NCBI GenBank assembly: GCA_016936595.1
Contig: JAFGXO010000016.1
Location: 1 to 51,211, forward strand
From: Bacteroidales bacterium
GTDB lineage: Bacteria; Bacteroidota; Bacteroidia; Bacteroidales; JAFGUD01
Length of the DNA: 51,211 nt
Reading direction: 5' to 3'
Shown here: positions 16,654 to 26,098 of the stretch, piece by piece
Layout of the letters: each line of letters opens with the position of its first letter
How positions within the stretch are numbered: position 1 is the stretch's first letter
The notes under the pieces: model-generated
Seen by the model: only the letters and a program-made list of their open reading frames with translations
Database searches by the model: none
What the model was told of the DNA's origin: nothing
Position numbers and translations under genes: made by a program

Positions 16654-19600
16654 ATGAAGAAATTAGGAATTTTACTTTTCTTTATCAGTTTTCTGAGCGT
16701 TAGTTTGTTTGCACAAAGAACTATCACCGGAAAAATAACTGATGAAAATGGTGATGAACTCCCTGGAGCAATAATTAGAGTTCAAAATACTAATGTAGCC
16801 GCACTATCTTCTTTTGATGGAACATATACCATTGTTGTTCCTGCCGGTGCCGATTCATTAGAATTTTCTGCAATTGAAAAACAACCTGTTGTTAAAGGTG
16901 TAACCTCTGATGTAATTGATGTTCAGTTAGAACCAACAAAAGATATTCAGGTTACACAAGTTGTAGTTGTTGGTATGGGTATTAAACAAGACGAGAAAAA
17001 AGTTGGATATGCAATTTCAACTGTTGGAGGAGATGATCTTGTTAAAAGCCAAACAAGTAGTGCAATGAATGCATTGCAAGGAAAAATACCCGGAGTAAAT
17101 ATTACTACAGCTTCTGGAGCCTCTGGTGCTTCTACCAGAGTAATATTTAGAGGGTTTTCTACAATTTATGGTAGTAATCAACCTCTATATGTTGTTGATG
17201 GGGTTCCAATTAATAATGCTTTTAGTGGAAGTACATCTCTAAACGGTGGAACTGATTTTGGTAATCAAGCAAATGATATTAACCCTGATAATATCGAAAG
17301 TATTTCTTTTTTGAAGGGATCTGCAGCTACCGCTATTTATGGAAACCGTGCAGCAAGTGGTGTTATCATTATTACAACTAAAAGTGGTGGTAATAATAAT
17401 AATAATAAAACGAGTGTTTCTATTAGCTCGTCTTATAAATTCTCTTCTCCTTTACGTTTGCCTCAGCTTCAAAATATTTATGGACAAGGTATTTACGGTA
17501 ATTGGGATCAACGAGAAAATACAAGTTTCGGTCCAAAATTTGATGATCAACTTCATTATTGGGGGCACGTTGTTGATGGACAAAGACTTATCAAACCATA
17601 TTCTGCTTTACCTAATAATGTGGCTGATTTTTTTGAAATAGGTCATTTTATGCAAAACTCTGTATCTGTTTCCGGTGGAGACAATAATACAAGTTATAGA
17701 CTATCGTTTTCTAATACTAATGACGATGGGATTATGCCTTATGATAAGGATAGTTATAAAAGAAATACTGTTTCGCTACACGGACGTGCTAATTTATCGA
17801 ATAAAATTTCTTCTGAAGCTACTTTTACATATTTAAATAAGAAAAATAAATTTGTACCTACCGGACAAGGTGGACAATCTGTTTGGAATAATGTTTTGCA
17901 ACAACCTCGAGATATTCCAATTATTGACCTTGCTAACTATCAAGATCAGTTTTATGATATAAATACTTATTATAGTCCTTATACAACTAATCCATACTGG
18001 CCTCTTTTAGAAAATGGTAATACTTATAATGAAGATCGTATGTATGGAATGGCTCAAATCGGTTACGAAATTACTCCTCATTTTAATGCAATGTATCGTA
18101 TTGGTGCTGATATTTCTAATAGCCAAACTAAAGAATGGAGAGCCAAAAAAATTAATGATGGTGATGGTTTTAATGCCGGAGTTGATAATGAATTTGGTAG
18201 CGTTGAAGATTATACTGTATGGAGAAATCAGTTGAATAGTGATTTTTTACTTACTTATAGTAATAATTTTGGTCCTTTTAGTTTAAGTGTTTTAGCTGGA
18301 CACAATATTAACCAATATTCGTATCATAGTCAATATCAATACGGAAGTAATTTGGATATTGAAGGTTTTTATCATATTTCAAATACAACAGAAACTCCTA
18401 CAATGAGCACAAATAATTCATTGAGTAGAATTGTTGGTGTATATGGAAATGTTGATTTAAGTTATAATGGTTGGTTAAATTTTGCTGTAACAGGAAGAAA
18501 TGACTGGTCATCAACTCTACCACAAAAAAATAATTCATTTTTTTACCCTGGTGCTAGTTTAGGTTTTGTTTTTACCGATGCTATTCCGGCTTTTGAAAAT
18601 ATTAAAGCTGTTTTCCCTTATGGTAAAATTAGATTGAGTTATGGTAAAACAGGTAAAGATGCTTCAGCATATAGCATTTACCCGTATTTTTCTCAAAATT
18701 CCAGATTCCCTTTGCCTAATCAAGTAAATGGATTTACAGTAGGTAATTCAGCTGGTAGTCCTGATCTTACGCCTGAAATGACCAGCGAATTTGAAATAGG
18801 TACTGATTTAAGATTCTTTAATGGAAGATATAGACTAGACTTTACTTATTATAACAGAACAATAAATAGACTTATTTTCCCTGTTGAATTAGCACCTTCT
18901 ACCGGCTATACTTATGTAATGTCAAACTTAGGTTCAATGTCAAACAAAGGGATTGAATTACAACTTATTTTAAATGTTTTGGATAAAGAAAATTTATTTT
19001 TGAACTTTATTTGGAACTTTAGTATAAATCGTTCTGAAATAATACAGTTGGGTGACATGGATGTTTATAGTTATACCGGTTTATTAGGAGGAACAGAAAC
19101 TTGGTTCCGTTTTTACGGACGCGATAGTTTAGGTAACCCCGGAGGACCTCTTGGTGAATTTGAAGTTTCAAAACCGGAAATTTGGGTTGACGGAGACGGT
19201 GTTGAACATTTTGTTGTTAATGCTCAAGGTACCCCTAAATTAGCTGAAGAAGGCTATGACAGAGCTGGTACTTCTCAACCTGATTTTATTACCGGATTTA
19301 CTACTGAATTAACTCTTTTTAAAATTTTCAACGTTAGTGCAACTTTAGATTGGCATCAAGGTGGAATTATGTACTCTCGTACTGCCGGCATGTTATATTT
19401 CACAGGTATAACTCCTACAACACTTTATAATGATAGACAACCTTTTATTGTTCCTAATTCGGTTGTTAAAATTGGCGAAGATGGTGACGGAAATCCAATT
19501 TATGCCGAAAACACACGTCCTGTTATTCAAGACAATATGGGTGGTATGCCTGATTCTTATTGGGATAGAGGTGGTACCTTAGTTGGAAAACATGAACTTG

Positions 19601-19857
19601 TTGATAAAACTTTCATTAAATTGCGTGATCTTGTTGTTTCAGTTAGTATTCCTTCAAAATATCTTCAAAAAACTCCTTTTGGTAGTGCATCTGTTGGATT
19701 TGTTGGAAATAACTTGTTAATTTGGACACCTTCTTCTAACAATATAATTGATCCGGAGATGACAACTTTCGGAAACGATTTAGAAGCTGAATTTGGTGAA
19801 TTTGGAGCAACCCCTACTATTCGTTCACTCGGATTTAATTTAACTTTAAAATTTTAA
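16654..19857 (+). CDS. SusC/RagA-family TonB-linked outer-membrane transporter (pair 2)
   Basis: A second SusC-type importer, 1067 residues. It has a signal peptide (ending SLFAQ), a carboxypeptidase-regulatory-like domain (ITGKITDENGDELPGAIIRV), a TonB-box region (QVVVVGMGI), a plug with YVVDGVPINN and GSAATAIYGNRAASGV, and a barrel ending LTLKF. There is no STN domain. A run of AAT triplets (17391-17408) encodes a poly-Asn stretch just after the plug; as it is a triplet repeat, slippage would change only the linker length. It is followed by susD (18 bp) and two lipoprotein genes, making a four-gene operon. Confidence 0.96.
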   Translation: MKKLGILLFFISFLSVSLFAQRTITGKITDENGDELPGAIIRVQNTNVAALSSFDGTYTIVVPAGADSLEFSAIEKQPVVKGVTSDVIDVQLEPTKDIQVTQVVVVGMGIKQDEKKVGYAISTVGGDDLVKSQTSSAMNALQGKIPGVNITTASGASGASTRVIFRGFSTIYGSNQPLYVVDGVPINNAFSGSTSLNGGTDFGNQANDINPDNIESISFLKGSAATAIYGNRAASGVIIITTKSGGNNNNNKTSVSISSSYKFSSPLRLPQLQNIYGQGIYGNWDQRENTSFGPKFDDQLHYWGHVVDGQRLIKPYSALPNNVADFFEIGHFMQNSVSVSGGDNNTSYRLSFSNTNDDGIMPYDKDSYKRNTVSLHGRANLSNKISSEATFTYLNKKNKFVPTGQGGQSVWNNVLQQPRDIPIIDLANYQDQFYDINTYYSPYTTNPYWPLLENGNTYNEDRMYGMAQIGYEITPHFNAMYRIGADISNSQTKEWRAKKINDGDGFNAGVDNEFGSVEDYTVWRNQLNSDFLLTYSNNFGPFSLSVLAGHNINQYSYHSQYQYGSNLDIEGFYHISNTTETPTMSTNNSLSRIVGVYGNVDLSYNGWLNFAVTGRNDWSSTLPQKNNSFFYPGASLGFVFTDAIPAFENIKAVFPYGKIRLSYGKTGKDASAYSIYPYFSQNSRFPLPNQVNGFTVGNSAGSPDLTPEMTSEFEIGTDLRFFNGRYRLDFTYYNRTINRLIFPVELAPSTGYTYVMSNLGSMSNKGIELQLILNVLDKENLFLNFIWNFSINRSEIIQLGDMDVYSYTGLLGGTETWFRFYGRDSLGNPGGPLGEFEVSKPEIWVDGDGVEHFVVNAQGTPKLAEEGYDRAGTSQPDFITGFTTELTLFKIFNVSATLDWHQGGIMYSRTAGMLYFTGITPTTLYNDRQPFIVPNSVVKIGEDGDGNPIYAENTRPVIQDNMGGMPDSYWDRGGTLVGKHELVDKTFIKLRDLVVSVSIPSKYLQKTPFGSASVGFVGNNLLIWTPSSNNIIDPEMTTFGNDLEAEFGEFGATPTIRSLGFNLTLKF

Positions 19858-19875
19858 TTTGATAAACATATTATT

Positions 19876-21411
19876 ATGAAAAAAATATTTTTAATTGCAG
19901 CAGCCTTATTGTTGTTAATACCTTTTGGTTGCCAAAAATTTCTAGATGTTAATCATGACCCTGATTTACCTGAAGAGTCTACTGTTCAGTTGGTTTTACC
20001 TTCTGCTATGACAGGTGGTTCTGAAGTATTGGGTGGTTACGTGATGATGCTTGGACAAATATGGTCTCAGCAATGGACTGCAATAAATTTTTATCACGAA
20101 GAGGAAACTTTTAATGTGCCTGCCGGTAAATACGGATACGATATTGGTACATGGAGAAGTTTATATTCCGGTGCTCTTATGGACTATGAATGGGTAAGAA
20201 ATACTGCTTACGAGAATGGTAATTGGACTTATTATTTAATTGCAACAGTTATGCAATCATATACTTATCAGGTTTTAGCTGATTTATGGGAAGATATTCC
20301 TGTTTCTGAAGCTTTGAAAGGTTTAAGTCCTCACTATGATTATGGTTCTGATGTATATGATACACTTATTGCAAGAATTGATTTTGCCTTAGCTCAAGAT
20401 TTAGAAGCTACCACTTGTGAACAACCCGGTGAAGACGATTTAATATTTGCTGGTAATATGAACGATTGGATTGCTTTTGCTAATACATTAAAGCTAAAAA
20501 TGTATTTGAGAGAATCTGTTGTTCGTCCTGATGTTGCTCGTGCAGGTATTGAACCTCTATTAGCTGCTGATGTACCATTATTAGATTATACAGATGCTAC
20601 TTATACTGCTTTCTCTGATGAGGAAAGTAGAGATAATTTTATGTATGGAATGGAATTTAGAGGCGGAAATATTAGCATGCGTGCTAGTAAAACTATGATT
20701 GATTATTTAAATGATGTTAACGATCCTCGGATTGACTATATTTATGTTAAGGATCCTGCTGCTACAGATCACATTGGCGTATTTCAAGGTGATTATTTGA
20801 ATACATATACCGAGTATAATGTTCAAAAACCTATGTTAAGTCGTCCAAGAATTACTCCAACTATGCCTTTTTATTATTTTACAAAAGCACAGGTTTTATT
20901 AATGCTTGCTGAAGCTGAATTAAGATTTGGAAATGCCGGAATGGCTCAAACATATTATGAGGCTGCTATGGTTGCTGATGCTGATCGTTTAAATGCTTTG
21001 TTCGCTTCTGAAATATCTTCTGGTGAGTTAGTTGAAATTGACCCTGTACTATTGGATGGTATTGCTGATTATAATTACCCCGTTGGTGGATCTATTGACC
21101 AAATTATGGAGAAAATTATTTTGCAAAAATGGATTGTATCTGCTAATGTTATGGCAATAGAAGCTTTCTTTGAGCATAATCGTACAGGATATCCTCCTGA
21201 AGCTCCTTATAAGCTTTCTGATGATGAATTTGAAGACTATTATGATTTAACAAAAGGTGAATGGATACAACCTCCAAACTCTGTGTTAACTCCTCCTATT
21301 TTATTTCCAAAAAGATTACTTTATTCAAGTACCGAAATGAATAGAAATGAGTTTGCCCCTGCTGAAGTAAAATCAATTAATGAACCAGTTTGGTGGGATT
21401 ATCAACATTAA
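19876..21411 (+). CDS. SusD/RagB-family substrate-binding lipoprotein (pair 2, SusD-like_2 type)
   Basis: Surface nutrient-binding lipoprotein, 511 residues, partner of the preceding SusC. The lipoprotein signal ends at PFGC, giving mature CQKFLDVNHDPD, typical of the SusD-like_2 branch. LVLPSAMTGG, QSYTYQVLADLWEDIPVSEAL and FYYFTKAQVLLMLAEAELRFG are family features. The gene is preceded by ATTATG, the same start context seen for the next genes in this operon. SusD-like_2 proteins include, as far as I recall, members of characterised peptide importers; the substrate here cannot be read from sequence. Confidence 0.93.
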   Translation: MKKIFLIAAALLLLIPFGCQKFLDVNHDPDLPEESTVQLVLPSAMTGGSEVLGGYVMMLGQIWSQQWTAINFYHEEETFNVPAGKYGYDIGTWRSLYSGALMDYEWVRNTAYENGNWTYYLIATVMQSYTYQVLADLWEDIPVSEALKGLSPHYDYGSDVYDTLIARIDFALAQDLEATTCEQPGEDDLIFAGNMNDWIAFANTLKLKMYLRESVVRPDVARAGIEPLLAADVPLLDYTDATYTAFSDEESRDNFMYGMEFRGGNISMRASKTMIDYLNDVNDPRIDYIYVKDPAATDHIGVFQGDYLNTYTEYNVQKPMLSRPRITPTMPFYYFTKAQVLLMLAEAELRFGNAGMAQTYYEAAMVADADRLNALFASEISSGELVEIDPVLLDGIADYNYPVGGSIDQIMEKIILQKWIVSANVMAIEAFFEHNRTGYPPEAPYKLSDDEFEDYYDLTKGEWIQPPNSVLTPPILFPKRLLYSSTEMNRNEFAPAEVKSINEPVWWDYQH

Positions 21412-21435
21412 TTTATAATTTAAAATTTGTTTATT

Positions 21436-22089
21436 ATGAAAAATAAAATAACAATATTTTTATCATTAATAATTCTGATTTCTCTTTCAAGTTGTCAGTT
21501 TTATACAGATATTGATACTACAGGAGATGTTTCTTATGTATCTACAAAACCTGTTATTACTCTTTTAGGTGAACCTATAATGAGTTTGCAGGTAGGCGAT
21601 AATTATGTTGATGCAGGAGTTGAAGCATTCGCTACTGAGGATACTATTTTAAATGCCGAAATTGTTTCCGGTATTGTTGATGCTAATACTGAGGGCTTTT
21701 ATGTTGTAACTTACAAAGCAACAAATGGCTTTAATTGGTCAACTTATGCTTATCGATCTGTTTTAGTTCATGATGGAACTCCCTATACTCTTGATATTGC
21801 TGGAACTTATAGAATTGGTTTCCAATTTTATTCTGATGTTCAAAAATATTCAATTGATGGCTATTGGGAAATGACTAATGTATTTGCTGAGGAAGGTGTA
21901 ACTCTTTCTATTGTTTTTGCTGATATGGGCGATGGAGTAAATTATACTTTGGTTCCTGGTGAACACATTACTAAAGGACAGTATTATGGAACCGCTGTAA
22001 AAAGTGGAAATAAACTGATTTTTACAATGACCTTTTTGGGACTTAACGGAAGTACGACTGTAAAGAACTTTGAATGGACAAAAGCCTAA
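21436..22089 (+). CDS. Sus-associated surface lipoprotein with Ig-like (DUF5011/DUF5012-type) domain
   Basis: A 217-residue lipoprotein. The track start (21427) is a TTG; I chose the ATG at 21436 because it gives a compact lipoprotein signal (MKNKITIFLSLIILISLSSC). After the Cys comes a bacterial Ig-like domain with the DUF5011-type phrase LQVGDNYVDAGVEAFA and GFYVVTYKATNGFNW (about residues 50-115). The C-terminal domain (about 120-217, starting LDIAGTYRIG) is a beta-rich domain of the type found on Sus-locus accessory lipoproteins (DUF5012/BT_2262-like, from memory). It probably sits on the SusCD complex and helps bind substrate. It is 24 bp after susD. Confidence 0.72.
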   Translation: MKNKITIFLSLIILISLSSCQFYTDIDTTGDVSYVSTKPVITLLGEPIMSLQVGDNYVDAGVEAFATEDTILNAEIVSGIVDANTEGFYVVTYKATNGFNWSTYAYRSVLVHDGTPYTLDIAGTYRIGFQFYSDVQKYSIDGYWEMTNVFAEEGVTLSIVFADMGDGVNYTLVPGEHITKGQYYGTAVKSGNKLIFTMTFLGLNGSTTVKNFEWTKA

Positions 22090-22118
22090 CAGTTTAATTA
22101 AAAAAAATATAAAATATT

Positions 22119-22685
22119 ATGAAATCTATTTTGAAAATATTAATAATATCATTTGTTGCTTTTATAGCTTCTTGTAATTTGTATCCGGATTGGACAAATT
22201 ATGTTGAATATTCCGACGTGTATCCCATTTGTGGGGAGTATTATGTACAGGATTATGATATGAATACTGATACCGTTATTGCTGATGGAGAATGGTATAT
22301 TTTGTATATTTATAATAAGTCTTATAACCCAACTAAAGATTCTATATGGATTGATAGTCGCTTAGGTCACCCTGCTGGTGTTAGCGATTACGCATTTAAA
22401 TATAAAATTAAATGTAAAGCTGATACTGTTAACTTATCTTTTGATGTTGAAAGAGCTGGAGATGTTTCTGGTAGTAATGTAAATCCATTAGATTCTGCAA
22501 TTAGTGTTACAATAACCAAAAGCAAAATTTGGGATTTAAGTGATGGTATTGAAGATCCAACTCCTGACAGCATCTTTTTTGAGTTGTCTTATTATAATAA
22601 ATTCGGAAATCTTTCGGCTTCTTACGTTGTAAAAGGTCACAGAAAAACCGGTTGGGAAAATCCAAACTTTGATGATCCTATGTAA
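22119..22685 (+). CDS. Sus-associated lipoprotein, lipid-binding putative hydrolase type
   Basis: A 188-residue lipoprotein with signal peptide and lipobox at FIASC (mature CNLYPDW). The body starts with an ICGEYYVQDYDMN segment and ends with ASYVVKGHRKTGWENPNFDDP; this pattern, with a GxRRTGW-like C-terminus, is what I recall for the Bacteroidota family named lipid-binding putative hydrolase (PF12888-like), found as the last gene of SusCD peptide-type loci. The hydrolase name in that family is not backed by visible catalytic residues here. It is the fourth gene of the operon, ending in a strong terminator. Confidence 0.65.
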   Translation: MKSILKILIISFVAFIASCNLYPDWTNYVEYSDVYPICGEYYVQDYDMNTDTVIADGEWYILYIYNKSYNPTKDSIWIDSRLGHPAGVSDYAFKYKIKCKADTVNLSFDVERAGDVSGSNVNPLDSAISVTITKSKIWDLSDGIEDPTPDSIFFELSYYNKFGNLSASYVVKGHRKTGWENPNFDDPM

Positions 22686-22693
22686 TATGTTAT

Positions 22694-22729
22694 TGCATTG
22701 AGATTATTAAAATCTCAATGCATCTTTTT
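22694..22729 (+). terminator. Rho-independent terminator of Sus operon 2
   Basis: A perfect 12-bp stem TGCATTGAGATT/AATCTCAATGCA with a 5-nt loop, followed by TCTTTTT, 8 bp past the last lipoprotein gene. It separates the four-gene operon from the T9SS-sorted protein. Confidence 0.92.
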
Positions 22730-22757
22730 AAATTTATAAACTAAAAAAAAAATGATT

Positions 22758-24644
22758 ATGAAAAAAATGTTTATTTTAGGGCTAGTTATTGTCTTTTCGA
22801 TGAGTTTGTTTGCCCAAACAGACGTTGTTAATGTAAACAAAACACCTATATTAACAAAAACAATCGCCCAAAAACCAAATCAAAAAGTTGTGTTACATTT
22901 TGCCGATGATGCAAAATCTATTCCTGTTGGTGTTCCAATTGGACGTACTAATTATGACTTACAATCTAATAGCTGTGTTGCTAAAAGAATGATTGTACAT
23001 GCAGACGGAACTATTTCTGCTGTATGGTTAGAAGATCAATCTGATGCTCCCGGAGGTTCTACTAGAGGAACAGGATATGCCTTTTATGATGGAACTTCTT
23101 GGCAATATGTTTCTGGTTTAGGTTCAGATGCAAATTCTCATATTGACGCAGTTAGAACTGGTTGGCCCGCTCTTATGTCAGATGGAACTAAAGAATTTGT
23201 TGCTAATCATCAATCTACAGCTCCTGGTTTATTTGGTTGGTCTCAAAATAAAGGTGCTGCCGGTACCGGTTGGTCTCAAAATGATATTACCGGAGGACCC
23301 GAGGCAATGTTATGGCCTCGTGCTGCTTCTGCAGGCAATAACTTTTATGTAATTGCTGTTGACGATTATACAACCTCTCAAGCCGAGATTGATGCACTTC
23401 ATTTTTACAAATCGGATGATGCAGGTGCTACTTGGACTTACAAAGGTGAAATTCCAGATTTTTCTACTTATTATGCTTATGGTAATGGCGACCAATACGC
23501 TATCGATGCTTATGATTCAATAGTTGCAATTGTTTATTTTTCTGGTTTTGGAGATACTCGTTTATGGAAATCTACTGACTATGGCGAAACTTGGATTACT
23601 AAAGCTATTGTTGATTTTCCAATGGATGCTTATGACGGTACTGCCGGAAATTTGATTGATATGGATAGTGATGGTCAAGCCGATACCTTATACTCTTCTG
23701 ATGATATGGGTGACGTTATTATTGACCACGATGGTATGGTACATTGCGTTTTTGGCAGAATGAGAATTTTAGACGAAGACCCTGCTGATGATGGTGCTTC
23801 TTCTTATTTTCCTTATACTGATTATTTATTATACTGGAATGAAGACATGGGCGAAGGTGTTTGGGACGGTTCTACTGTTGGTGATAACATTTTTGACATG
23901 GCTGTTTCGCCATTGGTTGATACTGTGGGGTATTCTTTTGACTTAGATGGTAATAATGTCATCTGGGAGTTTGTAGATGCAGGAACCGAAATTCCTTTTG
24001 GAATATATTACTGTAGCATAACTTCAATGGGTAGTTTAGGTATTGATAATGACGGAAATATCTACTGTGCTTTTACTACTGTTATGGAAGGTGATAATTA
24101 TGCTAAAACTGATGCTACTCCTAATCCTCAATCTTTTAGAGGTGCTTGGTTAAGAGTTCGCGATACTAATGGTGTTTGGCTAGACCCTGTTTGTGTTTCC
24201 GATATTGACGGTACAAATGCAGAAAATGTTTTCCCAACTTTAGCAAGAAATGTTGATGGTGTTGCTCATTTATGGGTGCAATGGGATAATGAACCTGGTT
24301 TATATATTAGAGGAGACGAAGATCCTAACGTAACTGATAACTACATTATTTACAAAAGTATTCCAGTTGATACTTTAGGTATTGTTCCTTCTTCTGTTGT
24401 TTCTGTTTATCAACATAATGAACTTAAAGCTTATCCAAATCCAGTTACTAACCTGCTTACTGTAGAAGTACAAGCTGGTTCAACTATTCAAATTTATTCT
24501 ATACTTGGTGCTTTAGTTCAAACTGTTGTTGCTACTGATAATACAACTGTTATTGATATGGCTAATTTACCTGCCGGTACTTACGTTATTAAAGCTACTA
24601 CTGATAATGACATTGCGACTACTAAAATTTTAAAAATTAAATAA
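22758..24644 (+). CDS. T9SS-sorted secreted protein with BNR/Asp-box beta-propeller
   Basis: Secreted or cell-surface protein of about 628 residues exported by the type IX secretion system. It has a signal peptide (ending SLFAQ), a large beta-rich region with two Asp-box motifs (KSDDAGATW and KSTDYGETW) typical of sialidase-like propellers, and a C-terminal type A sorting domain of about 75 residues starting KAYPNPVTNLLTVE and ending TTKILKIK. No catalytic sialidase residues could be identified, so binding rather than hydrolysis is possible. DMDSDGQAD resembles a calcium loop. I prefer the ATG at 22758 (MKKMFI) over the one at 22752 because the ATTATG context matches its neighbours. It has its own terminator. 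Confidence 0.85.
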   Translation: MKKMFILGLVIVFSMSLFAQTDVVNVNKTPILTKTIAQKPNQKVVLHFADDAKSIPVGVPIGRTNYDLQSNSCVAKRMIVHADGTISAVWLEDQSDAPGGSTRGTGYAFYDGTSWQYVSGLGSDANSHIDAVRTGWPALMSDGTKEFVANHQSTAPGLFGWSQNKGAAGTGWSQNDITGGPEAMLWPRAASAGNNFYVIAVDDYTTSQAEIDALHFYKSDDAGATWTYKGEIPDFSTYYAYGNGDQYAIDAYDSIVAIVYFSGFGDTRLWKSTDYGETWITKAIVDFPMDAYDGTAGNLIDMDSDGQADTLYSSDDMGDVIIDHDGMVHCVFGRMRILDEDPADDGASSYFPYTDYLLYWNEDMGEGVWDGSTVGDNIFDMAVSPLVDTVGYSFDLDGNNVIWEFVDAGTEIPFGIYYCSITSMGSLGIDNDGNIYCAFTTVMEGDNYAKTDATPNPQSFRGAWLRVRDTNGVWLDPVCVSDIDGTNAENVFPTLARNVDGVAHLWVQWDNEPGLYIRGDEDPNVTDNYIIYKSIPVDTLGIVPSSVVSVYQHNELKAYPNPVTNLLTVEVQAGSTIQIYSILGALVQTVVATDNTTVIDMANLPAGTYVIKATTDNDIATTKILKIK

Positions 24645-24666
24645 CATCTTTTTAAAATAAATTAAG

Positions 24667-24696
24667 AAGGCTATCTGTTTTGATAGCCTTTTTTTA
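24667..24696 (+). terminator. Rho-independent terminator after the T9SS protein
   Basis: A perfect 9-bp stem AAGGCTATC/GATAGCCTT with loop TGTTTT, followed by a T tract. Confidence 0.93.
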
Positions 24697-24731
24697 TTTT
24701 CTTTGCATTCTTAAATTAATGATCTTAAAAT

Positions 24732-26000
24732 ATGATAAACAGAAAAAAGGCTCCTAAACTTGATTTTATTAATCAACTTAAAACTCCCGACATTAAAATT
24801 CATAAACTTAATAATGGCGTGAAGTTATATTTTATTAAATCTACAAATACCGAAATATCTGAAATTATTTGGCATTATAATACCGGCGTTTGGGAACAAC
24901 AAAAACTTTTAGTTGCAGGAATGACTGCTAAAATGCTCTCCGAAGGGTCTAAAAATTATTCCTCAAGCCAAATTGCTGATGTTTTTGACTTTTACGGTGC
25001 ACAATTTTCTAAAGAAGCATCTATGCATTCTACTTCTTTTAAATTAATGGCACTTAATAAATATTTGCCTAAACTTATTAATATCGTGTCTGAAATTTTA
25101 TCGGAACCTTCTTTTGATAAAAAAGAATTTGAAGTTCTGAAAAAGGAAAATAAACAAAAATTTTTAATTGATCTTGAAGAAATTGAAACCGTTGCCAGAT
25201 ATTCTTTAGAACAAAATATATATGGTGTAAATCACCCCTATGGTTGGGTTGCAAAACCCGAAGATTACGACACTTTAGATTTAGATAGCCTTAAATCGTA
25301 TTTTGAAAAAAATTATTCGGCTAATAACTTGAATATTATTGCTGTTGCTAATAATGAAAATATTGTTATAGATATTTTAAAAAAAGAGTTTGAAAATTAT
25401 CATAAAAATATTATTCAAACAAATGTTAATAAATATAAAGTTCAATCTTTAAAGCAAGTACAGTATATTCCAAAAAAAACTTCTTTTCAATCGGCTATAA
25501 GGGTAGGGTGGAAATTATTTAATCGTCAGCATCAGGATTATTGCGATATGCTTATTTTTGATACTCTTTTGGGCGGTTATTTCGGCTCAAGATTAATGCA
25601 AAATATTAGACAAGATTTAGGATTAACATATTCTATATACTCTTCTCTTAAAGCTTTAAAATACGAGGGTACATTTCAAATTGTATCCGAAGTTAATAAA
25701 GAAAATAACAATAGAGTTTTAGATGAAATATTTGTTGAAATTAATAAACTAAAAACTGTTTATGTTTCTGATAAAGAAATGCTAAATCTTAAAAATTACA
25801 TGTTAGGTTCTTTACTTCGTTCTATTGACGGAAATTTTAATTTTGCCTCTGCATTATCTTCTTTTTTAACTTATAATACTGATTTTCAGTTTTATACTAA
25901 ATTTGTTGACCGAGTAAAAAATATCACTCCCGATAGAATAAAAACTTTAGCTAATAAATATTTTGACACAAAAGAAATGTTTTCTGTTATAGTTGGTTAA
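24732..26000 (+). CDS. M16-family (insulinase-type) peptidase homologue lacking the zinc motif
   Basis: A 422-residue protein with the two-domain fold of the M16 (pitrilysin/processing peptidase) family. The N-terminal region aligns with M16 start segments (HKLNNGVKLYFIKS, then HYNTGVWEQQ), but the place of the HxxEH zinc site reads GMTAKMLSEGS, so no catalytic zinc is expected. The C-terminal domain keeps GGYFGSRLMQNIRQDLGLTY, with the Arg and Tyr used for substrate binding in non-catalytic subunits of heterodimeric M16 enzymes. It could be the partner of a catalytic M16 subunit encoded elsewhere; none is adjacent. No signal peptide is apparent, so it is probably cytoplasmic. Confidence 0.85.
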   Translation: MINRKKAPKLDFINQLKTPDIKIHKLNNGVKLYFIKSTNTEISEIIWHYNTGVWEQQKLLVAGMTAKMLSEGSKNYSSSQIADVFDFYGAQFSKEASMHSTSFKLMALNKYLPKLINIVSEILSEPSFDKKEFEVLKKENKQKFLIDLEEIETVARYSLEQNIYGVNHPYGWVAKPEDYDTLDLDSLKSYFEKNYSANNLNIIAVANNENIVIDILKKEFENYHKNIIQTNVNKYKVQSLKQVQYIPKKTSFQSAIRVGWKLFNRQHQDYCDMLIFDTLLGGYFGSRLMQNIRQDLGLTYSIYSSLKALKYEGTFQIVSEVNKENNNRVLDEIFVEINKLKTVYVSDKEMLNLKNYMLGSLLRSIDGNFNFASALSSFLTYNTDFQFYTKFVDRVKNITPDRIKTLANKYFDTKEMFSVIVG

Positions 26001-26050
26001 GTTATCATCTTTGAAAAAATACTTTCTAAAAGTATTATGTAAATAATAAA

Positions 26051-26073
26051 AAAGTTGTTATATTAGCAACTTT
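26051..26073 (+). terminator. Weak hairpin after the M16 homologue
   Basis: Stem AAAGTTG/CAACTTT with a 9-nt loop, followed by ATCATTTTT. The stem is short and AT-rich; it may be a weak terminator or chance. Confidence 0.35.
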
Positions 26074-26098
26074 ATCATTTTTGAATAAATTAAAATAT

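Noticed and set aside
17391-17408. AAT triplet run in susC 2 as a phase-variation switch
   Set aside because: It is a triplet repeat, so slippage would keep the frame and only alter the length of a poly-Asn linker.
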